64,000 bases of DNA from Prescottella equi (GTDB lineage Bacteria > Actinomycetota > Actinomycetes > Mycobacteriales > Mycobacteriaceae). Each line of letters starts with the position of its first letter. The first letter of the stretch is position 1. The translations under genes were made by a program, and so were the position numbers. The stretch covers positions 21,224-85,223 of the forward strand of contig NZ_JAIVAH010000016.1 in assembly GCF_020171745.1 (NCBI RefSeq), read 5' to 3'. A model generated the notes under the pieces. That model was given only the letters and a program-made list of their open reading frames with translations. It was not told the origin of the DNA and did no database searches. Of the stretch, positions 20,585-30,146 are shown piece after piece.

Positions 20585-21643
20585 GTGGCGCAAGGTCGGA
20601 TCCTTCGGCGAGCCGGGCTGGCAGGCTCTTTGGGCATAGCTGCCATGCTGTTGTCGGGATGTTCAATCGACAACTCGGTACTTCGCTTCGGGTGGCCCTC
20701 GGGAGTTACCCCGCAGGCAGAACGTATGCGCGAACTGTGGACGTGGTCGGTCATCGCCGCCCTCGTCATGGGTGTCATCGTGTGGGGCCTCACCTTCTGG
20801 GTGGTTGTGTTCCACCGTAAGAAGAAGGACTCGCCCGAGTTCCCCCGTCAGACGGCATACAACGTGCCGTTGGAGCTGTTCTACACGGCAGTTCCGTTCG
20901 TGATCATCGCTGTCCTCTTCTACTTCACGGTCGTGGTGCAGAACTACGTCACCGAGAAGAAGGACAATCCGAACGTCGTCGTCGATGTGACGGCGTACCA
21001 GTGGAACTGGAAGTTCGGTTACCGCAGCATCGATCTCGGTAACGGCACCGCCAAGTACGAGGGCATCGACGAGGCCGCCACCGAAGCCGCGCTCGCTGCG
21101 TCGAAGCCCGAGGGCCTCGACGAGCACGGCAAGGAGAAGATCGGCGCGATCCACGGTAAGAACCCGCAGGATCTGTCCTACCTGGCATACGACAAGATCG
21201 AGACCGTCGGCACCAGCAACGAGGTTCCGATCCTCGTCCTGCCGACCGGCAAGCGTATCGAGTTCGTCCTGGCGTCCTCCGACGTCATCCACTCCTTCTG
21301 GGTTCCCGAGTTCCTGTTCAAGCGTGACGTGAACCCGAACCCGAAGGAGAACCACTCGGACAACGTCTTCCAGATCAGCGAGATCGAGAAGGAAGGCGCG
21401 TTCGTGGGCCGCTGCGCCGAGATGTGCGGCACCTTCCACGCGATGATGAACTTCGAGGTCCGCGCGGTGTCGCCGGAGAAGTTCGACCAGTACATCCAGG
21501 CCCGCAAGTCGGTCGAAGAGGGCGGCAAGGGCATGAACACCGGCGAGGCGCTGGCGTCGATCGGCGAGTCGCCCACCGCGACCTCGACCTCCCCGTTCAA
21601 GACCGATCGCACCGTGCGCGAGGCATCGGCCAACGGGAACTGA
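20585..21643 (+). CDS. ctaC: cytochrome c oxidase subunit II (lipoprotein)
   Basis: Subunit II of the aa3 oxidase; carries the CuA centre that takes electrons from the bcc complex. The 352-residue protein has a lipoprotein signal with lipobox LLSGC (Cys26), two membrane helices (about 52-76 and 94-117), and the CuA ligands C277, E279, C281, H285 and M288 in [12 protein letters not shown], plus IHSFWVPEF. It has the actinobacterial insert before the CuA domain. GTG 20585 was preferred over GTG 20579 because AGGAAGG is 7 bases upstream of the former and only 1 from the latter. ctaF follows in the same operon. Confidence 0.94.
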   Translation: MAQGRILRRAGLAGSLGIAAMLLSGCSIDNSVLRFGWPSGVTPQAERMRELWTWSVIAALVMGVIVWGLTFWVVVFHRKKKDSPEFPRQTAYNVPLELFYTAVPFVIIAVLFYFTVVVQNYVTEKKDNPNVVVDVTAYQWNWKFGYRSIDLGNGTAKYEGIDEAATEAALAASKPEGLDEHGKEKIGAIHGKNPQDLSYLAYDKIETVGTSNEVPILVLPTGKRIEFVLASSDVIHSFWVPEFLFKRDVNPNPKENHSDNVFQISEIEKEGAFVGRCAEMCGTFHAMMNFEVRAVSPEKFDQYIQARKSVEEGGKGMNTGEALASIGESPTATSTSPFKTDRTVREASANGN

Positions 21644-21678
21644 CGCCCGAGAACCACTGACCAAGGACAAGAACTGAT

Positions 21679-22095
21679 ATGAAGATCGAAGCCAAGCTCT
21701 TCGAGATCCTGACGGTGTTCTTCATTCTCGTCGCGATCGTCTACGGTGTCTTCACCGCGATGTCGCGGACCGGAATCGAGTGGGCCGGCCTCACCGCGAT
21801 CATCCTGTCGGCAGGCCTGAGCCTGATCGTCGGTACCTACTTCCGCTTCGTGGCGCGTCGTCTCGACACCCGCCCCGAGGACTACGAAGAGGCCGAAATC
21901 TCCGACGGCTCGGGCGACCTGGGCTTCTTCAGCCCCGGTAGCTTCTGGCCCATCCTGCTGGCCGGTGCGGCCGCCTTCGCGGCCATCTCGCTGGCATTCT
22001 TCCAGCCGTGGATGATCGTCGTGGCCGTGGTGCTCGTCCTGACCGCCGCTGCCGGCCTGGTCTTCGAGTACCACCTCGGACCCGAGAAGCACTAG
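21679..22095 (+). CDS. ctaF: cytochrome c oxidase subunit IV (actinobacterial)
   Basis: A 138-residue membrane protein with four predicted helices (about 9-28, 33-53, 86-104, 110-130) and the conserved start [15 protein letters not shown]. It is the small subunit specific to actinobacterial aa3 oxidases that work in the bcc-aa3 supercomplex. It lies 35 bases after ctaC with AAGGA about 10 bases before the ATG. A strong hairpin ends the operon. Confidence 0.93.
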   Translation: MKIEAKLFEILTVFFILVAIVYGVFTAMSRTGIEWAGLTAIILSAGLSLIVGTYFRFVARRLDTRPEDYEEAEISDGSGDLGFFSPGSFWPILLAGAAAFAAISLAFFQPWMIVVAVVLVLTAAAGLVFEYHLGPEKH

Positions 22096-22114
22096 CTCTC
22101 ACCCAGATCGACGC

Positions 22115-22152
22115 CGAAGGCGCCGAACCCCTCACCGGGTTCGGCGCCTTCG
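22115..22152. terminator. ctaCF terminator, shared with the oxygenase gene
   Basis: Perfect 16-base arms (22115-22130, CGAAGGCGCCGAACCC, and 22137-22152) with a 6-base loop, between convergent genes. Confidence 0.85.
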
Positions 22153-22172
22153 CCGTTTCCGGATGACCCGAA

Positions 22173-23624
22173 TCAGTGTGCCGAGTCCGAATCCGGTATC
22201 CAGTTGCCGTGGAAGCCGGCCGGGACGCGTTGCGGCAACGCGACCGCCGCCCGGTCCTCGAGAGTCCGGGCGTCCAGGATGCGCAGTTCCGTCGAGCTCT
22301 CCGCGAGGTCCGTCACCAGGCCCATCACGACGCCGTGGCCCTCCGGACTGTCCGGAGACTCCGGATGGAACACGAACTCGCCCACCGACGAGTGCGGACC
22401 GAAGTCGCGCATCGCGGCGACGCCGTCGGTGCGATCCGTGCGGATCAGCCGGTGCTCGCCGGACAGGTCGTCGGAACCCATCACGAGCCAGCAGTCGCGG
22501 TGGCGCGACGTGGCGTACCGCTCGTCGAATCGGGGAAACTCGACGTGCTCGTCGGCGAGCCGGGTCCGCCGGACGCGGCAGCTCACTCGCGGTTCCAGTT
22601 CCCAGCGCTCGAGACGGGGCCGGCCCTCCGACGGTCCCGTCCGGTCCGCGTCGAACACCCGCTCGTGCACGACGAGGTCGACGACGACCCGGCCGTCGGT
22701 GCTGGTCGCGTTCACCGGATGGAAGACGTAACTCGGCTCGACCTCCAGCCAGTGCGGCGTCGGATCACCGTGCCGGGGGATCAGCCCGACCCTGGCGGGA
22801 TAGCGCTCGTTCCACCGGTACGGGAAGCTCCCGGCCCGGGTCGGCGGCAGGCGGTCCAGGAGCGGACGCGGAACACGGACCCGCCCGATGGTGGCACCGA
22901 GCGCAAGAGCGGCGAGGGGACGGAGCGGTCGTGCGACGTTCGCACTGACCGCGCTGCGGACGTCGAATGTCACCGGGAGGTCGTAGACCACGAGGTAGTC
23001 GCGGGTCAGGGAGAAGGCGTGCATCATCGGGCTGCCGCCGACCCGGATCGGCACCTTCCGGCGGAGCCGGCCGTCCGGGCCGATGACGGTGTACTGGACG
23101 GCGTTGCCGCGGCCGAAGTGGTACGAGACGGCGTGGAGCTCACCGGTTTCCGGGTCCACTATCGGGTGCGCGGTGTAGCCGCCGCGAACCGTGCCGTCGA
23201 AATCGCAGACGTCGACGGTTTCGAGTTCGTACGACAGCTCGGCACACGCCACACCCGCCTCGACCAAGGCCAGTGTCCGTCCCGCGAAACCGATGACGTT
23301 CGTGTTCGCCGACGGTCCGTGCAGCGGTGACCGCCCTCGTTCGGGAGGAGCCGTCCGATGCAGGGCCGCGGACGTGACGTCCGAGTCGACCCAGCGGTTG
23401 CGGTACCACAGGGCGCGTCCACCACTCAGTCGGACACCGTGCACCATGCCGTCGCCGGTGAACCAGTTGTACTCGTCCGGGCGCACGTCGGCGATCGGGT
23501 TGGGGCCGTTGCGGAGATACCGTCCGTCGAGCCACTCCGGGATCGTGCCGCGCACCGGCAGGTCGAACTCGGTGACCTCGGCGCGGACCGGCGCATAGCG
23601 TTCGTCGACGAAACTCGTGGACAT
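22173..23624 (-). CDS. carotenoid cleavage oxygenase (RPE65 family)
   Basis: Predicted non-haem iron oxygenase that splits a carotenoid or apocarotenoid double bond. The 483-residue protein carries the four iron-binding histidines in family positions: H153 (YTAHP), H202 (MMHAF), H302 (FHPVNA) and H472 (FHGNW), and the N-terminal PIRG-like region RGTIPEWLDGRYLRNGPNP. The ATG at 23624 has GGGAGGGG about 8 bases upstream. It lies, on its own strand unit, between ctaF and qcrB, where mycobacteria have mmpS3; a link to the pigment genes at 51-62 kb is likely but inferred. Substrate unknown; stilbene-type substrates are an alternative. Confidence 0.9.
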   Translation of the reverse strand: MSTSFVDERYAPVRAEVTEFDLPVRGTIPEWLDGRYLRNGPNPIADVRPDEYNWFTGDGMVHGVRLSGGRALWYRNRWVDSDVTSAALHRTAPPERGRSPLHGPSANTNVIGFAGRTLALVEAGVACAELSYELETVDVCDFDGTVRGGYTAHPIVDPETGELHAVSYHFGRGNAVQYTVIGPDGRLRRKVPIRVGGSPMMHAFSLTRDYLVVYDLPVTFDVRSAVSANVARPLRPLAALALGATIGRVRVPRPLLDRLPPTRAGSFPYRWNERYPARVGLIPRHGDPTPHWLEVEPSYVFHPVNATSTDGRVVVDLVVHERVFDADRTGPSEGRPRLERWELEPRVSCRVRRTRLADEHVEFPRFDERYATSRHRDCWLVMGSDDLSGEHRLIRTDRTDGVAAMRDFGPHSSVGEFVFHPESPDSPEGHGVVMGLVTDLAESSTELRILDARTLEDRAAVALPQRVPAGFHGNWIPDSDSAH

Positions 23625-23736
23625 CGGACGGACCCCTCCCGTTGCGGTGTTGCCCGCGACGGTAGAGGCTGTGGGCGCCGGCGGGGTGGTTTCCGCTGGA
23701 GTTCGGTGCGGGGGAGTGGCCGACAGAGCAAGAACG

Positions 23737-23776
23737 AGGAAGGCCCCCGAACCGATCGGTTCGGGGGCCTTCCTCT
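23737..23776 (-). terminator. qcrB terminator
   Basis: A perfect 40-base palindrome (arms 23737-23756 and 23757-23776, arm GAGGAAGGCCCCCGAACCGA) 15 bases after the qcrB stop. Confidence 0.85.
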
Positions 23777-23790
23777 GCAGTCTCGGCGAA

Positions 23791-25437
23791 CTAGTGCGCT
23801 TCGCCGTTGCCGGAGCCGTTTCCGCGGATGCGGTCCTGGTACTCCGTGAGCATCTTCAGCTGCTCGTGCTCAGCCTTGTGTTCGGCTGCCTCGAGCGCCT
23901 GGCTCTGCTCGACCGGGTCCGGGGTGACCCAGCTACCGGAGCCGGGCTTGCCGGCGGAGCCGAGCTTGTTCATCTTCTTCGGGATCGCAGCACCCTGGTA
24001 CTCCAGCGGGAGCGGGTGACCGTGATCGTCGACCGGGCCGAGCGGCTGGTGGATCTCGACGTACTCACCGTGCGGCAGGCGCTTGATGATGCCCGTCTCG
24101 ATGCCGTGCTCGAGCACCGCGCGGTCGCTGCGCTGCAGACCCAGGCAGAACCGGTAGGTGACGTAGTACGCGATCGGAGGCAGAACGACCATGCCGATGC
24201 GACCGATCCAGGTCATCGCGTTGAGCGAGATGTCCAGGTGGTACGCGATGATGTCGTTGATGCAGGAGATCGTCAGCACCAGGTAGAACGCGATGGACAT
24301 CGCGCCGATGCCGGTGCGGACCGGGACGTCACGCGGACGCTGCAGCAGGTTGTGGTGCGCGTCGTCCTTCGTGAACTTCTTCTCGATCCACGGGTAGGCG
24401 ATCAGCAGTGCGAACACCAGGCCCATGATCACCGCGACGGCGAACACCGCGGGGATCGTGTAACGGTCGAAGAGGTAGATCTCCCATGCCGGCCACAGAC
24501 GTGCCAGGCCGTCGGTCCACATCATGTAGAAGTCGGGCTGCGAGCCTGCGGAGACCTGCGACGGGTTGTACGGGCCGATGTTCCAGATCGGGTTGATCTG
24601 CAGCAGGCCGCCCATGAGGGCCAGGACACCGAACGTGAACGCGAAGAACGCGCCGCCCTTGAGGGCGAACACCGGGAGGATGCGAACGCCGACGACGTTC
24701 TTCTCGGTGCGGCCGGGGCCGGGGAACTGCGTGTGCTTCTGGTACCAGACCAGCGCCAGGTGGGCGGCGATCAGGGCCAGGATGATGCCGGGCAGCAGCA
24801 GGACGTGCGCAACGTACAGACGCGGGATGATCAGGGTGCCGGGGAAGTCGCCACCGAAGATCAGCCAGTGCAGCCAGGTGCCGGCGACCGGAACACTCAG
24901 GGTGATACCGGAGAGCGCGGCGCGCAGGCCCGTGCCGGACAGCAGGTCGTCGGGCAGCGAGTAGCCGAAGAAGCCCTCGAACATCGCCAGGATCAGCAGC
25001 AGCGAGCCGATGACCCAGTTCGCCTCACGCGGGCGACGGAACGCGCCGGTGAAGAAGATGCGCAGCAGGTGCACGATGATCGACGCGGCGAACATCAGTG
25101 CGGCCCAGTGGTGGATCTGGCGGACGAACAGACCGCCGCGAACCTCGAACGAGATGTCGAGGGTCGTTGCGTAGGCGCGCGACATCTCGACGCCGCGGAG
25201 CGGCTCGTAGGCGCCGTTGTACGTGACCTCGGCGAGCGACGGGTCGAAGAACAGCGTCAGGTAGACACCCGAGATCAGCAGGATGACGAAGCTGTAGAGC
25301 GCGATCTCGCCGAGCATGAACGACCAGTGCGTCGGGAAGACCTTGTTGATCTGCCGCTTCATACCTGCCGCGAGGTGGTAGCGGGAGTCGACTCCCTCTG
25401 CCTGGGCGGCAACTCTGGATTGAGTGGTAGTGGTCAC
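23791..25437 (-). CDS. qcrB: cytochrome b subunit of the bcc complex
   Basis: Oxidises menaquinol and passes electrons to QcrA and the two b haems. The 548-residue protein has eight or so membrane helices, haem-ligand histidine pairs in the IHHWAALMF and IIVHLLRIF segments, and the quinone-site PxWN/PDW-like stretch around [10 protein letters not shown]. The C-terminal soluble extension (after about 460) is an actinobacterial trait. The GTG at 25437 overlaps the qcrA stop as GTGA; an upstream TTG at 25452 would overlap qcrA more and is less likely. It is the last gene of ctaE-qcrC-qcrA-qcrB. Confidence 0.96.
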   Translation of the reverse strand: MTTTTQSRVAAQAEGVDSRYHLAAGMKRQINKVFPTHWSFMLGEIALYSFVILLISGVYLTLFFDPSLAEVTYNGAYEPLRGVEMSRAYATTLDISFEVRGGLFVRQIHHWAALMFAASIIVHLLRIFFTGAFRRPREANWVIGSLLLILAMFEGFFGYSLPDDLLSGTGLRAALSGITLSVPVAGTWLHWLIFGGDFPGTLIIPRLYVAHVLLLPGIILALIAAHLALVWYQKHTQFPGPGRTEKNVVGVRILPVFALKGGAFFAFTFGVLALMGGLLQINPIWNIGPYNPSQVSAGSQPDFYMMWTDGLARLWPAWEIYLFDRYTIPAVFAVAVIMGLVFALLIAYPWIEKKFTKDDAHHNLLQRPRDVPVRTGIGAMSIAFYLVLTISCINDIIAYHLDISLNAMTWIGRIGMVVLPPIAYYVTYRFCLGLQRSDRAVLEHGIETGIIKRLPHGEYVEIHQPLGPVDDHGHPLPLEYQGAAIPKKMNKLGSAGKPGSGSWVTPDPVEQSQALEAAEHKAEHEQLKMLTEYQDRIRGNGSGNGEAH

Positions 25438-26570
25438 GGTCGACGCTCCCAAAATGCCGGGCCGAGGGCTTCGATGAAGTCACCGTTGGCGACGAGGTAG
25501 CCCTCTTCGTTCACTGTAATAGGCAGCTGCGGAAGAGCACGAGCGGCGGGACCGAAAAGCGGCTTGCCGTACTGCAGGGCGTCGAACTGCGACTGGTGGC
25601 AGGGGCACAGGATTCGGTTGGTCTGCTGCTCGTAGAGCGAGGTGGGGCAGCCGAGGTGGGTGCAGATCTTCGAGTACGCGAAGTAGTCGCCGTAGTTGAA
25701 GCTCTCCTGGCCCTTGCGCTTGATGGCCTTCTGGGTGTCCTCGGTGCGCAGACGGATCAGCATGACCGAGTTGCGGATGCCACGCAGAGCCTTGAACAGC
25801 TCCTCGTCGTTGCCGCGCTCGGACTCACGGAACGGGAAGACCGTCTCCATGGCGCCGGCGTCGAGATCCTCGGGGCGAACCAGCACGATGTCGTGCGGAC
25901 GTCCGGTGTCGCGACGCAGGTAGATGGTCTCGCCCTCGTAGCGCGGGGTCCAGCCGGACACCCACAGCGGGGAGTCGTCGCCCTTGGCCCACGGGTTCTT
26001 GATCATGCCGCCGAGGGGCATGACCGACATGACGCCGATGGCGCCGCCACCGAAGATCAGGCTGCGCTTGATCATCTTGCGGCGACCGATCGTCGAGGAG
26101 TCCAGCGTGTCGCCGAGCTGTGCGACGAGGGTGCGCTTGTCGACCTCGGACGAACCGCCGTCGTGGCGGTCCTGGATCGAGACCTCTTCGGGGACGAACT
26201 TCTTGGTGAACTTCACCGCGCCGACGCCGACACCGAGGATCGCGAGACCCATGGTGAGACCGATCAGCGGGGTGTACAGGTTGTACGCCGAGTAGGTGTC
26301 CTCACCCGGACCGGCGTACTCCCACGGCCAGAACAGGAAGATCGCGATGAACGCGATCGCGGAGACGCCCGCAAGGATGAACCAGAAGGCCACCGAGCGC
26401 TCTGCGCGCTTCTCGGCCTTCGTGCCCTTGACCGCCCAGCGGTCCTTGCGGAACGCGACATCGACGCCGTCGAGGTTGGTACCGAGCGTGACGAGTTCGT
26501 CACGGCTCATACGGTCGAGTTCCTCGTCCGTGTACTTCTTCGGCGTATCGCCGCTGCCGGCGTCGCTCAT
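25434..26570 (-). CDS. qcrA: Rieske iron-sulfur subunit of the bcc complex
   Basis: Carries the 2Fe-2S cluster that moves electrons from menaquinol to the c haems. The 378-residue protein has three membrane helices (about 60-80, 101-119, 170-188), the actinobacterial form, and cluster ligands C303/H305 (CTHLGC) and C322/H325 (CPCH), with the C308-C324 disulfide. The ATG at 26570 overlaps the qcrC stop as ATGA, which decides against a 19-residue longer form. Confidence 0.96.
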   Translation of the reverse strand: MSDAGSGDTPKKYTDEELDRMSRDELVTLGTNLDGVDVAFRKDRWAVKGTKAEKRAERSVAFWFILAGVSAIAFIAIFLFWPWEYAGPGEDTYSAYNLYTPLIGLTMGLAILGVGVGAVKFTKKFVPEEVSIQDRHDGGSSEVDKRTLVAQLGDTLDSSTIGRRKMIKRSLIFGGGAIGVMSVMPLGGMIKNPWAKGDDSPLWVSGWTPRYEGETIYLRRDTGRPHDIVLVRPEDLDAGAMETVFPFRESERGNDEELFKALRGIRNSVMLIRLRTEDTQKAIKRKGQESFNYGDYFAYSKICTHLGCPTSLYEQQTNRILCPCHQSQFDALQYGKPLFGPAARALPQLPITVNEEGYLVANGDFIEALGPAFWERRP

Positions 26571-27430
26571 GACCTTGCTCCGATCCACAGTGCTGCACCG
26601 ACGACAGCGACGATGCCGACGACCCACATCGCGAGACCCTCGGAACCCGGTCCGATTCCACCGAGGCCGTAGCCGCCGGGGTTCTTGTTCTCGCTGGACT
26701 GCTTGACGTAGGCGATGATGTCCTTCTTCTCCTCGATCGTCAGCTGACGATCGGAGAACTTGGGCATGTTCTGCGGGCCCGTGACCATCGCGGCGTAGAT
26801 CTGCTGCTCGCTGGCCGGGTCCAGAACGGGGGCGTACTTACCGGACGACAGCGCACCGCCGCGGCCCGTGAAGTTGTGGCACGACGCGCAGTTGAGACGG
26901 AACAGCTCGCTGCCGCGGGCGACGTCGCCGCCGCGCAGCGAGGACTGAGCGATCTCGCCGTTCTCGTCGCGGATTACGGTCGGGCCGCCACCCTGGGACT
27001 GAACGTAGGCGCCGATGGCGTCGGTCTGGCGGGCGTCGAACTTGGCCGGCTTACGAGAAGCCTGTGCCTCGTTGCGAGCGGCCGGCATACGACCGGACGA
27101 CACCTGGAAGTAGACGGCTGCCTCGCCGACACCGATCAGGCTGGGGCCGCGATCCTGGACACCCTGCAGGTTCGCGCCGTGGCACGTGATGCAGGAGGTG
27201 TCGTAGAGCTGCTTGCCCTCGCGGATCAGCGCAGCGGAGTCGTCGCTCGCCGTGGCGACCTGCGGGGCAGGCGTCAGGGCGGAGGCGAGGAATCCGGCGC
27301 TCACGAGACCCAGCATGAGGATCAACGCGCCGGTCACGCGCCGGCGCAGCTTGCGCTGGCGGCGCGCCTTGGCGGCTGTGGTGCGGTCGGGCATGTCACC
27401 CTCGAATGCGGGAGGGGGGGATGAACTCAT
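26567..27430 (-). CDS. qcrC: di-haem cytochrome c subunit of the bcc complex
   Basis: Bridges the bcc complex to the aa3 oxidase without a soluble cytochrome c. The 287-residue protein has an N-terminal membrane anchor (about 33-51), two haem-attachment sites, CITCH (C80-H84) and CASCH (C181-H185), and a C-terminal helix (about 266-285). Two CXXCH motifs are diagnostic of actinobacterial QcrC. AAGGGA lies 5-6 bases before the ATG. The gene follows ctaE after 63 bases. Confidence 0.96.
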   Translation of the reverse strand: MSSSPPPAFEGDMPDRTTAAKARRQRKLRRRVTGALILMLGLVSAGFLASALTPAPQVATASDDSAALIREGKQLYDTSCITCHGANLQGVQDRGPSLIGVGEAAVYFQVSSGRMPAARNEAQASRKPAKFDARQTDAIGAYVQSQGGGPTVIRDENGEIAQSSLRGGDVARGSELFRLNCASCHNFTGRGGALSSGKYAPVLDPASEQQIYAAMVTGPQNMPKFSDRQLTIEEKKDIIAYVKQSSENKNPGGYGLGGIGPGSEGLAMWVVGIVAVVGAALWIGARS

Positions 27431-27493
27431 CTGTATCCCTTTGGTATGTCGGGACGACTGAAGCGTCAGGGGGCTGCCTGGTCGTTCAGCTGG

Positions 27494-28105
27494 CTAACGG
27501 ATGAAATAAATCGTGGCGAACAGGCCGATCCACACAATGTCGACGAAGTGCCAGTAGTACGAAACGACGATCGCCGCAGTGGCCTGCGCAGGCGTGAACT
27601 TGCTGACCTTGGTGCGGACGATCAAGAAGACGAACGCGATCAGACCGCCGATGACGTGCAGTCCGTGGAAGCCGGTCGTCATGTAGAAGACCGATCCGTA
27701 CACGCTGCTCGAAATCGTCGTGCCCTCGTGAACCAGGTGGTAGTACTCGTAACCCTGGCCGAGCACGAAGAACGTGCCCATGGCAAGAGTCACCAGGTAC
27801 CACCGCCGGAGACCGAAAACGTCGCCCTTCTCTGCCGCGAAGACACCCATCTGGCAGGTGAAGGAAGATGCAATCAGCACCAGTGTCACCGGCACGGCCA
27901 ACGTGAGGTTCAGCTCCGTCGGCTCCGGTGGCCAGTTCCCATTCGCCTGTGCTCGTGCAACGAAATACATGGCGAAGAGCCCTGCGAAGAACATGAGCTC
28001 GCTTGACAACCACACGATGGTGCCGACGCTGACCATGTTTGGCCGGTTCAGCGAGTGCACGCGCTGGGTGATTGCCGATCCTGAAGTCCCTACTGCGCTC
28101 GTCAC
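27494..28105 (-). CDS. ctaE: cytochrome c oxidase subunit III
   Basis: Membrane subunit of the aa3 oxidase, 203 residues with five predicted helices and the family motifs [22 protein letters not shown] and TGFHGLHV. It heads the ctaE-qcrC-qcrA-qcrB operon as in mycobacteria (Rv2193-2196). The start is GTG at 28105; a weak -10 like CATACT ends 7 bases before it, so a leaderless mRNA is possible but less clear than elsewhere. Confidence 0.95.
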   Translation of the reverse strand: MTSAVGTSGSAITQRVHSLNRPNMVSVGTIVWLSSELMFFAGLFAMYFVARAQANGNWPPEPTELNLTLAVPVTLVLIASSFTCQMGVFAAEKGDVFGLRRWYLVTLAMGTFFVLGQGYEYYHLVHEGTTISSSVYGSVFYMTTGFHGLHVIGGLIAFVFLIVRTKVSKFTPAQATAAIVVSYYWHFVDIVWIGLFATIYFIR

Positions 28106-28231
28106 GCTGAGAAGTATGACGCTTCGTCGTAAAGGAAAGCCACCCGGGTCCGGTCTCGGCGCGTCGGCCCACGTCAGAGGCTATTACGCGGCCGTATCGG
28201 TGGTGGTCGGCGGACGTGACAAAGTAGGCAC

Positions 28232-28675
28232 ATGGAACTCAGGGGCGGTGTCGCTCGTTGGATCGGTGGTTTTCTGTCCAGGCGCTCTCCCGCGCCCCTC
28301 GATCGGACACGCGCGGACCTCGTCGTGGTGGTGTCCGGATTTGACGACGTCGAGGCCTGCTCGACGACCCTCGAACGGGGTGCCGCCGGCGAGCCGGGGT
28401 GGGTGCCGGACGCCGAGGCCGTGCTCCGGCACCACCTGAGACTGCCGTCCGATCGTGTGCAGGAGGCGGTGGATCTGGCCGGCCAGGACGACTACGTGCT
28501 CGCGGGTGCCCCCGTCGTCGGTGAGGACGATGTCGCGACGTTCCTTCTCGAGCGGGTCCAGGTTCTCGATTCCCTGCACTGCTCGCAGGAGCGCTCGCGG
28601 ATGGCGGGTCTTGCTCAGCGGCTCGGGGGAACCGCGCTGGGCTGGGAGGGGCTCCAGCCGCCGTCCGCGGTGTGA
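28232..28675 (+). CDS. hypothetical protein, 147 aa
   Basis: Not recognised. The 147-residue protein has a short basic N-terminus (MELRGGVARWIGGFLSRR), a beta-like stretch ADLVVVVSGFDD and an acidic middle; no membrane helix or catalytic motif is visible. A plausible reading is a small alpha/beta regulator-like fold, but that is a guess. Codon use looks normal for the genome. It is divergent from ctaE and lies just upstream of trpD in the same direction. Confidence 0.65.
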   Translation: MELRGGVARWIGGFLSRRSPAPLDRTRADLVVVVSGFDDVEACSTTLERGAAGEPGWVPDAEAVLRHHLRLPSDRVQEAVDLAGQDDYVLAGAPVVGEDDVATFLLERVQVLDSLHCSQERSRMAGLAQRLGGTALGWEGLQPPSAV

Positions 28676-28754
28676 TCGGAGACGGGCGCACTAAGCTGCG
28701 GAGCGACAAATCTCCGCCCGACCGGTTGGTGGGCGTACAGCAGAAGGGGTCGTC

Positions 28755-29846
28755 ATGGTGCGGCAGTCGGCAGCGCAGGCAGTGGATCGAGTGGCGGGCG
28801 CGGCCGATCGGACCTGGCCGGCGATCCTGGGCGCGCTCACCGACGGTAGGGACCTCACCGCCGACGACGCCGCGTGGGCGATGGACGAGATCATGTCCGA
28901 CAATGCCACCGCCGCGCAGATCGCCGCGTTCGGTGTCGCGTTGAAGATGAAGGGTGCGACACCGCCCGAGCTGCGTGGGCTAGCGGACGCGATGCTCGGC
29001 CACGCGAAGAGCGTGCCGGTGTCCCCGGACGTCGTCGACGTCGTCGGAACCGGCGGTGACCGCTCGAACACCGTGAACATCTCCACGATGGCGTCGGTCG
29101 TCGTGGCGGCGGCGGGCGTGCGGGTCGTCAAACACGGCAACCGCGCCGCCTCGTCGAAGAGCGGTGGCGCCGACGTCCTCGAGGCGCTGGGCGTGCATAT
29201 CAACCTCGGTGCCCAGGAGGTCGCGCGTTGCGTCGAGGAGGTGGGGATCGGGTTCTGCTTCGCGCCGGTGTTCCACCCGGCCCTGCGGTTCGCGGGAGCG
29301 CCCCGCAAGGAGATCGGCATCCCGACGGTGTTCAACGTCCTCGGACCGCTGACCAACCCCGCCCGCCCGCGCGCCGGACTCATCGGCTGCGCGTTCGAGG
29401 ACCTCATCGAGGTGGTCGCCGGTGTGCTCGCGGAGCGCGGCAACTCGGCGCTGGTGGTGCGCGGCGACGACGGGCTCGACGAGCTGACCACGTCGACGAC
29501 GTCGGTCGTGCACGTGGTGTCGGGTGGCACCGTGCGCACACAGAAGCTCGATCCGACGGATCTGGGGATCGCGCGGGTGCCGCTGGACGCGCTGCGCGGC
29601 GGCGACGCCGAGGCCAACGCGGCGGTCGCGCGGGGTGTGTTCGCGGGCGACGAGGGGCCGGTCCGCGACGCGGTGCTGCTCAACGCGGCCGGTGCGCTGG
29701 CGGCGTTCGACGGCGTCGGCGACAGCCTCGAGGAAGCGCTGGCCGCGGGTCTCGAGAAGGCCGCCCGGGCGATCGACTCGGGCGCGGCCGCGACGGTGCT
29801 CGAGCAGTGGGCGGCGCTCACCACGGAGCTGGCCGCCCACCGCTAG
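28755..29846 (+). CDS. trpD: anthranilate phosphoribosyltransferase
   Basis: Second step of tryptophan synthesis: joins anthranilate and PRPP. The 363-residue protein has the family motifs [17 protein letters not shown] (PRPP loop), [22 protein letters not shown] and [18 protein letters not shown] lies 5 bases before the ATG. It stands alone, away from other trp genes, as in M. tuberculosis (Rv2192c). I see no leader peptide rich in tryptophan upstream. Confidence 0.96.
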   Translation: MVRQSAAQAVDRVAGAADRTWPAILGALTDGRDLTADDAAWAMDEIMSDNATAAQIAAFGVALKMKGATPPELRGLADAMLGHAKSVPVSPDVVDVVGTGGDRSNTVNISTMASVVVAAAGVRVVKHGNRAASSKSGGADVLEALGVHINLGAQEVARCVEEVGIGFCFAPVFHPALRFAGAPRKEIGIPTVFNVLGPLTNPARPRAGLIGCAFEDLIEVVAGVLAERGNSALVVRGDDGLDELTTSTTSVVHVVSGGTVRTQKLDPTDLGIARVPLDALRGGDAEANAAVARGVFAGDEGPVRDAVLLNAAGALAAFDGVGDSLEEALAAGLEKAARAIDSGAAATVLEQWAALTTELAAHR

Positions 29847-29861
29847 GCGTGCGGGGGCCGC

Positions 29862-30137
29862 CTACTCGCCGAGCGAGAAGGCGGCCTCGATGTCCGCGCT
29901 GGAGTACGACTGGAAGGCGATGTGTGTCGCCGTCTTGGTGACGCCGCGCACCTTGTTGATGCGCTCGGTCACGACCTCGGCGATCTGCGCGTGGTCGCGC
30001 ACCTTGACGATCGCGATCAGATCGATGTCGCCGGCGCACGAGTAGACCTCGGAGACCCCACCCAGGTCGGCGACCGCCTGCGCGGTCTCGGGGATCCGGT
30101 CGGCCTCGGCGTGGATCATGACGATCGCGTTGATCAT
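29862..30137 (-). CDS. stand-alone RAM (Lrp/AsnC ligand-binding) protein
   Basis: A 91-residue protein consisting only of the effector-binding domain of Lrp/AsnC regulators (INAIVMIHAEADRIPETAQA, GGVSEVYSCAGDIDLIAIV), with no DNA-binding domain. Such proteins bind small molecules, often amino acids, and may form rings or modify full-length regulators. GAAGGAG lies 4 bases before the ATG. It starts 9 bases after the nuclease gene and is probably co-transcribed with it; it converges on trpD, with a weak 8-bp hairpin (29856-29886) between. Confidence 0.88.
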   Translation of the reverse strand: MINAIVMIHAEADRIPETAQAVADLGGVSEVYSCAGDIDLIAIVKVRDHAQIAEVVTERINKVRGVTKTATHIAFQSYSSADIEAAFSLGE

Positions 30138-30146
30138 GGCGCTCCT

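Noticed and set aside
28676..28754. trp attenuator before trpD
   Set aside because: No Trp-rich leader peptide or paired hairpins could be found.
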